From assembly GCF_034702125.1 (NCBI RefSeq), contig NC_085872.1, forward strand, positions 34,483,588 through 34,547,587: a stretch of 64,000 nt of DNA, read 5' to 3'. Position numbers and translations under genes: made by a program. Origin of the DNA: Engraulis encrasicolus (Eukaryota > Chordata > Actinopteri > Clupeiformes > Engraulidae). Below, in pieces: positions 1-64,000 of the stretch (its first letter is position 1; each line of letters starts with the position of its first letter). The notes under the pieces were generated by a model. That model saw only the letters and a list, made by a program, of their open reading frames with translations. It was not told the DNA's origin and did no database searches.

Positions 1-488
1 CTCCCATACGAGTCTTCATTACACCTGTATCACACATAGTATTTGTGTCAGGCATTGTCTCCACATGATGATACGATAATGCCTCCATTCATGACAACAG
101 TCAACTTTAGCTGATGCAGGCCTAACTCTGGCATGGCACAGTGCACCCTGTTTCACTCTGTTGGGTAGTAGACATTCATAATAACCTTGAAAGCTTAATT
201 TCAGGGTATTTCTTTTCTCTCAACCTTGGACATGGTGACAATATGAGAGCATCCTCAATGAGACATGTGTAAAAGACCTCTTAATTAAGGGTGTGGTTTT
301 TTGAGCATTCTATAAAAAGAATGTGTTCTATAACAATGCAAGATTCTACAATTCCATATTGTATTGAATGACGCCCAGAATTCTATAGAACTTTCACTGC
401 CCGAACATTCCCATCACACCGGTGTGACGGTACACTCTTAAAGGTTAATAAGTGCAGGGTGTTGTATTCCCCACTGCTGTTTCCACAG
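1..488. other. Left-edge stretch without recognised gene
   Basis: No exon, RNA gene or known repeat could be supported here. It ends in a plausible splice acceptor (ccccactgctgtttccacag), so it may be intron of the small membrane-protein gene that starts coding at 495, with an upstream untranslated exon outside the window. Confidence 0.4.
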
Positions 489-494
489 GTGGTT

Positions 495-3060
495 ATGAAC
501 AAGGACCATTCTGAGTTCTTAAGCTACGTCCCCCCTGCTCGAGATGCTATCAGTGTGCCTGGCAATGTATGCTACATACTGACAGCAGTGGTGCTGGTCC
601 TAGTGCTTCTGTATGCCATTGTCGGGCATCTAATCAACGACCTGATGCATGATCTGGCAGGTGTGGAGTGGTCTGTCTCCAATGCTATGTGCAGTCCAAT
701 CATCCATTCGTGCGTGTGATAACATGTGATAACTGTGCACACCCTGACTGTTCACCCTGCCTTTTCCTTTCCTTTCCCGTGGTCTTATGATGTGGAGATC
801 AGACTTCAGGAAGTAAAAAACCTTGTAAACTAGTGGTGTTGCAAACCACTGATTCTTAAAAGTTTGGCAAAAACATGTCCCAGCTATACAACTTCTAATT
901 CTGTTGAAAATCAATTACATCTTCATTATTGACATAATAAATCTAGGTAATGATCAAAGGGTCTGTCAAACAACTGTACAGTTGTTTGAATTGTTTTTAA
1001 GTGTAATTTTATTATTTTTCATTGCTGTAAACCCTGTAAAACCTGCTGTCCTGTCATCATCTTTTCAACTGACTAAAAATATTTGGTAACACTTTATTTT
1101 AGGGATACATCTATTAGCATTAGTACATACAATGTTAATGCCTGCATAAGTAACTCGTAAGATATGTACTAAGCAAACGCTAAGGCCTACTAGTTCCTTA
1201 CTAGGTTAAATTGGTGATAAATCCCTTATTGTGCATGGACAAGACATTTGCCTAACAAATACATGCCTAACAAATGTTTTATTTTGCTTTGTACATGCCT
1301 TACAAGTTACTTATACAGGCACATTGTATGTATTAGTGCTAATAGATGTATCCCTAAAATAAAGTGTTACCAAATATTTTTTAAAAATCAATGATTGAAT
1401 TGAATAATATCACCACTACATGAAAGAACATATCAAAGCAGTTCTTCAGAACAAGGCAATCAATTCAGACATGTACAAACCCCTTTTCAACTCCATATTT
1501 CAACCATCACTGAACCTCCTGGAAGTTAACTATTTCCTCTTAAATTTGTCAATTGGTTTGGACACTACTGTCTGAACCATAACCTGTCATACACCGTCAG
1601 TGTTGTATACTAGATTAATATATTAGATTAAACCCCTTGACAAGCCGATGAGGAAAGCTGGATTTGCTGTAGGCGCAGAACTGAAGGCTCTCTATACCAC
1701 AGCTGATAGGTGGACACAGCAGTCTGGACTCTATAATGGACAACTGCAATCACCCTTGCACTCCCAAATGGAGAAGCCTGTTCAGCAATAGGTTCCTCAC
1801 CATCCCCTTCAAGACAGACAGGCAACGAAGGTCCTTTGTCCCGCAGGGCCATCCAGCTATTTAACACCACACAGAATGATACACATAAAGACATTGTCAT
1901 AGTTGACTGGACTGCATAAATCATAATCTTAATCTTTACCAGCAAATGCCTTCATCTATGATAATATACCTCTATAATTTGGATTTGAACATGTTTTGTT
2001 CTCTTTCAAAATTAAGGCCTGTTTTGCCACATTCTCAAGAATCAGTGAGACCAGTTGATCCTTGCCCTGCCGTGGCCATCCGGTAAGGCACTCGCCTGAC
2101 CCGGGTTCGATTCCCGGCCCGGGTCCTTTGCCGACCCCTCCCCGTCTCTCTCCTCATTCGCTACCTGTCTACCTCTTATGTCCTGTCCATAATAAAGTCT
2201 AAAAAGATCAAACAAATATCTTTAAGAAAGAAGCCAGTTCCTGACAAGGACAGGAACTAGTTAATTATGCCTCTTTTCCACTGCCGGTTTTCTGGTAGGC
2301 CTACAGCTCGACACAGCGTGACTCGGCCGCCAATCTTTGCATTTTCGATTGGCCACAACACAGCTCAATCGAAGAGCAAAAAGTGGTGACTGAGTCAGGC
2401 TGTGTCGACCTGTAGGCCTACCAGAAAACCAGCAGTGGAAAAGAGGCATTAGTGAAATTGCCAGTGTAAGGTGCACAGGCAGACACAATACATAGCAAGG
2501 CTTTTACAATCTCGAACCCAATTTTTCACCTTTGGCTATGTGTTTGTGGATGTGAGTGAACTTATTAGAAAGCCTATCCCTTTAACACTACATTTGTGTC
2601 CTTCAGCATTCTAGTGATTGTAGGCTGGGAATAATTTACTCACAAAAACATAAAGTGGTTTCAATAGGATATTTTTGTGTGCTATCAATTTATTGTTTCT
2701 GTACCAGGAGAATACCTTGGCTATAAAAAAATAATATACTCTGGGACAGCAAGGAAAGTTTTATTTGTCAGCATGAATGCTAATGGCAAAGTGGATGATT
2801 AAATCTTATGAACTGGTCTGTTGAAGGCATTGTAGTTTATTTACTGCTGAAAATAGCACTGTGAAACATGAAATCTTTTACCAGCTACCTTTTGTACTTT
2901 ACTCTCTCTGGCTAATTCAGATTGCGTGTTGGGCCCCAGAGTTCAGGGGGACGATGAGGAGAGTCGGAGGGCTGGAGACGTAGACCAGACCGATACAGCT
3001 GTGAAGAGGAGACACAGCTGCATCACTGTGACGGAAGAGGGCGGAGGAGGAGGACCATGA
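495..3060 (+). CDS. Two-exon small single-pass membrane protein, unrecognised
   Basis: Proposed join 495-660 and 2921-3060, giving 101 residues. Exon one starts after an acceptor at 488, opens with ATG (MNKDHSEFLSYVPPARD) and encodes one hydrophobic helix at about residues 25-47 (CYILTAVVLVLVLLYAIVG). It ends at a GTGTGG donor in phase 1. Exon two follows a pyrimidine-rich acceptor at 2920, restores the frame (joining codon GAT), and encodes a polar tail with a KRRHSC basic patch and a glycine run before TGA at 3058-3060. There is no obvious signal peptide, so the helix probably acts as a signal-anchor. Poly(A) signals follow at 3399 and 3565. I do not recognise the family; it may belong among the small integral membrane proteins. 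The open frame also runs back to an ATG at 459, but that part crosses the acceptor. The pairing of the two exons is an inference from phase and splice sites. Confidence 0.5.
1075..1380. mobile_element. Foldback MITE with ~55-bp terminal inverted repeats
   Basis: The left end (aaaatatttggtaacacttt) and the following bases through 'attagcattagtacatac' recur as a near-perfect reverse complement at the right end (..aaagtgttaccaaatatttt). The 306-bp element has no coding content. Its tip sequence GGTAACACTT is shared with the large foldback at 27917-30003, so the two probably belong to related families. Confidence 0.75.
1630..1880 (+). mobile_element. Decayed LINE 3' end (reverse-transcriptase C-terminal tail)
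   Basis: The stretch can be read as remnants of the C-terminal tail of a fish LINE ORF2: RKAGFAVGAEL near the start, then NRFLTIPFKTDRQRRSFVP after a frame change, followed by an AIQLFN-like end in another frame. Frames are broken and there is no intact domain, so this is a dead fragment. The assignment rests on remembered family wording only. Confidence 0.45.
2064..2210 (+). mobile_element. tRNA-derived SINE, copy 1
   Basis: A tRNA-like head holds a B-box-like motif (ggttcgattcc), followed by a body 'ccccgtctctctcctcattcg' and an AATAAA-type tail ('cataataaagtctaaaaag'). The same body recurs at 22946-23092, 60401-60535 and, on the minus strand, 54306-54482, with partial copies at 13985-14090 and 35205-35280. 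It lies in the intron of the small membrane-protein gene. Confidence 0.75.
2269..2448. mobile_element. Palindromic foldback element, family 'ggtaggcctac', copy A
   Basis: The left arm (gcctcttttccactgccggt, continuing 'tttctggtaggcctacag') is the reverse complement of the right arm ending in 'aaaagaggc'. The element is about 180 bp and non-coding. Related copies lie at 52703-52875 and 58691-58806. Confidence 0.75.
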
Positions 3061-3600
3061 TGTAGAAGATGTGAGAAGGCGGGCGTTACAGAGGCAACAT
3101 GATTGGCTTGATTGTTTGATTCAAAATCCAAATGCTAGTAGTCTACTATCTCCTTTGTAGTATTTAGATCAAAGGAGACGAAAATACATGGTTTTATTAA
3201 TGATCTTTATGTAATCATGCATTATACAACCAATTGTGTTGCATATTATCAAGATGGCAGCCTTGGTGCTTGCCTGCCGCCCAACAATTCCAAATTAACT
3301 TTCGCTTTTAAGTGGGTGACATTAAAGTGTATTCTGCAAAAATTGTTACAACCCAAATAAGATTCCCCCTATGATGGTTGTGTTAATGTAATGTAATGAA
3401 TAAATTATACAAAATCTATTAAATTACCTTACATGTTGAACTGTATTTAAATTGCTCACCAACAGTGTACAATGTAGACCTATTTTTCAGATTGGTACTT
3501 GAGGGGGAAAAAAGATTATTGTGCGATGGCCACTGTCTGATGTCCTTGATATTTTTTCCTTTGAAATAAATTGAACAGAAAGAACCATCATTCAATAGCT
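3061..3600 (+). other. Likely 3' UTR of the small membrane-protein gene
   Basis: It follows the proposed stop at 3058-3060 and holds two AATAAA hexamers, at 3399-3404 and 3565-3570. No other coding or repeat signal was seen in the first 500 bases. The assignment depends on the gene model upstream. Confidence 0.4.
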
Positions 3601-4555
3601 TATTGTGTTTTTAATATAACACTGCATGATCAATAACTTGGGAGACGTGCAGACACACTCATCCATGTACTGTAGTCCTATTCACTAAGCTTAATTACAT
3701 GTGATCCACTAAGTATGCCGTTGTTGTCTTCTAGCTGTTCATGTGGCCTGTCTAATCTTAAACCTCTTAGGGTCAAATGAGGTTCACAAACAATGGCCGT
3801 ATAGACCTATTTATAATGATGCACACATTTGTTTGCACAATACCGAAACTTCAAAAAGAGCAAAAGTCTAAACACGTAACACACCAAAGCTTCCACTGGA
3901 AATTTGAAATGAGGAGCGATGCACAGTACTGCACTGGGGTTGTTAAATTTCATCGTTCTTTGTCAAGGACTCTCAACAGTTCGTACACCCCTGAAGAAAG
4001 AAGTAATGCAAACCAAAGTCTCCTCATTTTGCCAACACTGCTATATTTGTTGTGGTTGCTATGTCCTGTTGTAGTTGCATGGATTTAGGGGGGGAATTAT
4101 CGTCTTATGAAAGGTGGTGCACTGAAAAAATAGTGCCGAGTGACCCATGTCAGGGGGGCCTTGGCTGGAATCTACTGGTATATGGGGGACCTTGTCATGG
4201 TAAAGTTTGGGAACCCCTGTCCCATTGTGTAAGTGTGCATTTGACACGGAGAGGCCTTCATGTACTGCATTTGTTTTTTGTTGAGACAAAAATCTTGTGA
4301 ATGTGAACAAATAGAAATGTAAATTCATCAAAGTTATGAAAGCAAATACAAACATGCAATGACACCAATCACATCTCAACTCATTTGCCGGGATATGTGC
4401 ATGTGGGGTATCAAAGAAGATCAAGGCTCAATGTGTCTTCCCTATACATGACGGTTTATTTTTGACAATAACACACAGGCCTACATTTGTTTACTCATAT
4501 AGGCTAATCATGTTGGCATATTAGTGGTAACACCAGCTGCTGGATGCTGTAAGGT

Positions 4556-4885
4556 CAGGGCTATTCAATTGGCGGACGAGGGCCACGTGCCACCCAGACG
4601 CAGTCCACATGCGGCCCACACGTGGCCCCCAACTGTAACAGTGTGACATTTCAGTTTTGATACTGCAGTAGGCCTACAACACATGATTTTATTGTGAATC
4701 TCCTGTGTGTCTTGTACATTCACATTAAATTTGGTTAGGTTTTAGGATAGAGGAAAATGTTTAAATATTGTTTGTAGACCTCTGATTTCTCATTACCATA
4801 TTAGTGTAGTGATGACTGAAAATGTGCGACTTAAGTTCTTGGTTTCGAAATGTGGCCCAGATGAAATTCTTATTGAATAGCCCTG
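4556..4885. mobile_element. hAT-type non-autonomous element
   Basis: It begins cagggctattcaattgg and ends ttgaatagccctg, giving terminal inverted repeats of the CAGGGCTATTCAA class. It has no transposase. A clear 8-bp target duplication was not visible, so one edge may be eroded. Confidence 0.65.
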
Positions 4886-5650
4886 CAAGTGTAGGCCATT
4901 ACAGGCATTGTAGAGCCCATGTAAAGCCTAGAGTGACATCTAGGGTCGATGTAGAATATTACACCTTCATCCACTTCCCAGGTCATTATTACATTACAGT
5001 AGTTGATGAGGAGGAGGATCAGGGATATAAGACGCATAAGACAACTGATGTTCTGACCATCTGACCAAACTGATATAGTCTTTGGGATGCAATTATTCCT
5101 TGCTAATTTCAGGATACAGACATTTCTACAGTGCAGTTGGCTTACATTACATTGCATAAAATCCACACCCACAAGTTTTTGTTTGTTTGTAAAATCCAGC
5201 TGTAGGCTATCTGTCAGGTTATTTCGGCTACTGATACTATTTAACATAGGCAAGGAAAGTTCTCAGTGAATTGAGTTCAAGTTTAATTTCGTCCTGTTGA
5301 AATATAGTCCAATGTTCTCGAGCTATGTGTCATTTTTAAAAGACAAATTAAAATGACCTGATCAGTTAAAATAGGTCACTGATATGAAAGCGTAACAGCA
5401 AGATATTTCTGATTTAGGACAGCTGTAGTTCCGCGTGCAACTTCACCCCTCTGTCGTAATTGCTCCGAAGGGGGCTGAGGTGTCGCGTGAAACAAAGCGC
5501 GCCGCAGCATCTTCTTCAACCCACGGCAGCAGCATTTTTTCCCGCGAGTGAATCTACCTCTAGCAACAAACGAATGCAAAGTGGTCACCATTATGACCAA
5601 TATTTTTTCCATTGCCAAAGACATATATGAACGGACCCATGCATGGATGA

Positions 5651-5656
5651 TATAAA
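5651..5656 (+). promoter_or_regulatory. TATA-like hexamer upstream of the distal start
   Basis: TATAAA lies 37 bases ahead of the proposed first ATG at 5688. If used at normal spacing the 5' UTR would be only a few bases, so it may be coincidental. The CG-rich stretch upstream (5430-5560) is an alternative promoter candidate. Confidence 0.25.
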
Positions 5657-5687
5657 TTCGAGGGGTGCCACACAAGGTTACCCTAGT

Positions 5688-63609
<57,922 letters not shown>

Positions 63610-64000
63610 GTGAGAGACTCCATTGTCACAACCACACGCAACCCCTACTACACACTAACTGGCATAGTCTTTATTGTAGTACATGCTGCCATGAAACGCT
63701 TCCGAGGGGTTGGAGTGATAGGGCCCAACTGGACATACGTTTGTATGTGAAGAGTTTCATTGCAAAACGGCATATCCACCATTTTTGACTTTTGCATTTT
63801 ATTATTGGAAATGACTGTTCAGACATCCTGTCATCTGTGTGAATTCTTCCCATTCATAATATTTTGGGAACATACTTTTCAAACGTATATAAAATGCATT
63901 TTGCAATCCAATGCAATAATAATAATAATTATAATAATAATAATAATAATAATACCTGTACTTTCGTTTTATATAGCGCCTTTCAAAACACCCAAGGTTG
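63610..64000. other. Start of intron 36
   Basis: It holds an (AAT)n run (63917-63952) and the start of a LINE-like 3' fragment ('ttttatatagcgcctttcaa') cut by the window edge. Confidence 0.6.

Larger units (their letters stand above)
3600..5687. other. Intergenic stretch
   Basis: Apart from the hAT-type element at 4556-4885 I see no gene. The part around 5430-5560 is richer in CG dinucleotides (for example cgcgccgcagc) than its surroundings, as expected of sequence close to a vertebrate promoter. Confidence 0.4.

Noticed and set aside
2064..2210. Possible tRNA gene (B-box-like ggttcgattcc)
   Set aside because: No full cloverleaf or acceptor stem, and the same head with a shared body and A-rich tail recurs elsewhere, so it is a SINE.

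Overview
The window looks like a teleost fish genome. It has intron-rich vertebrate gene structure, very long CA/GT and GA/CT microsatellites, tRNA-derived SINE copies, and many small hAT-type and foldback elements. The species cannot be fixed from the sequence; no prokaryotic or viral gene was seen.

Almost all of it is one large plus-strand gene, recognised from memory of the vertebrate family as myomegalin (PDE4DIP, paralogue of CDK5RAP2), a coiled-coil scaffold of the centrosome and Golgi. I built a splice model of 36 exons in the main chain plus one alternative first exon. Each junction is GT-AG and the reading phase is kept from 5688 to 63609 (5539 coding bases, about 1846 residues). The gene runs off the right edge, so the C-terminal part is missing. 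Three starts are visible: a distal one (5688, least certain), an internal one reading straight into the CM1 motif (16534), and a 1.2-kb exon with a ZAD-like zinc-binding domain and an SKLP EB1-binding-type motif (40911). The first two give gamma-tubulin-complex-binding forms; the third gives an EB1-type form without CM1. A possible early end with its own poly(A) signals follows exon 24.

Layout: 1-3.6 kb, a two-exon gene for a small single-pass membrane protein that I do not recognise; 3.6-5.7 kb, intergenic with one hAT-type element; 5.7-40.9 kb, widely spaced 5' exons in introns full of mobile elements, including two roughly 2-kb foldback structures; 40.9-50 kb, the ZAD exon and a dense run of coiled-coil exons; 50-53.4 kb, a long intron with the possible short-isoform 3' end; 53.4-63.6 kb, the acidic, LQDLGYET and C-terminal linker exons.

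I found no evidence of a wholly new system. The points most worth a second look are a splice acceptor that doubles as coding sequence for the alternative N-terminus, an exon end with its donor site copied into an intronic minisatellite, a 36-G run directly behind a donor, the conserved SKLP motif in the ZAD exon, and a 2.1-kb foldback element.
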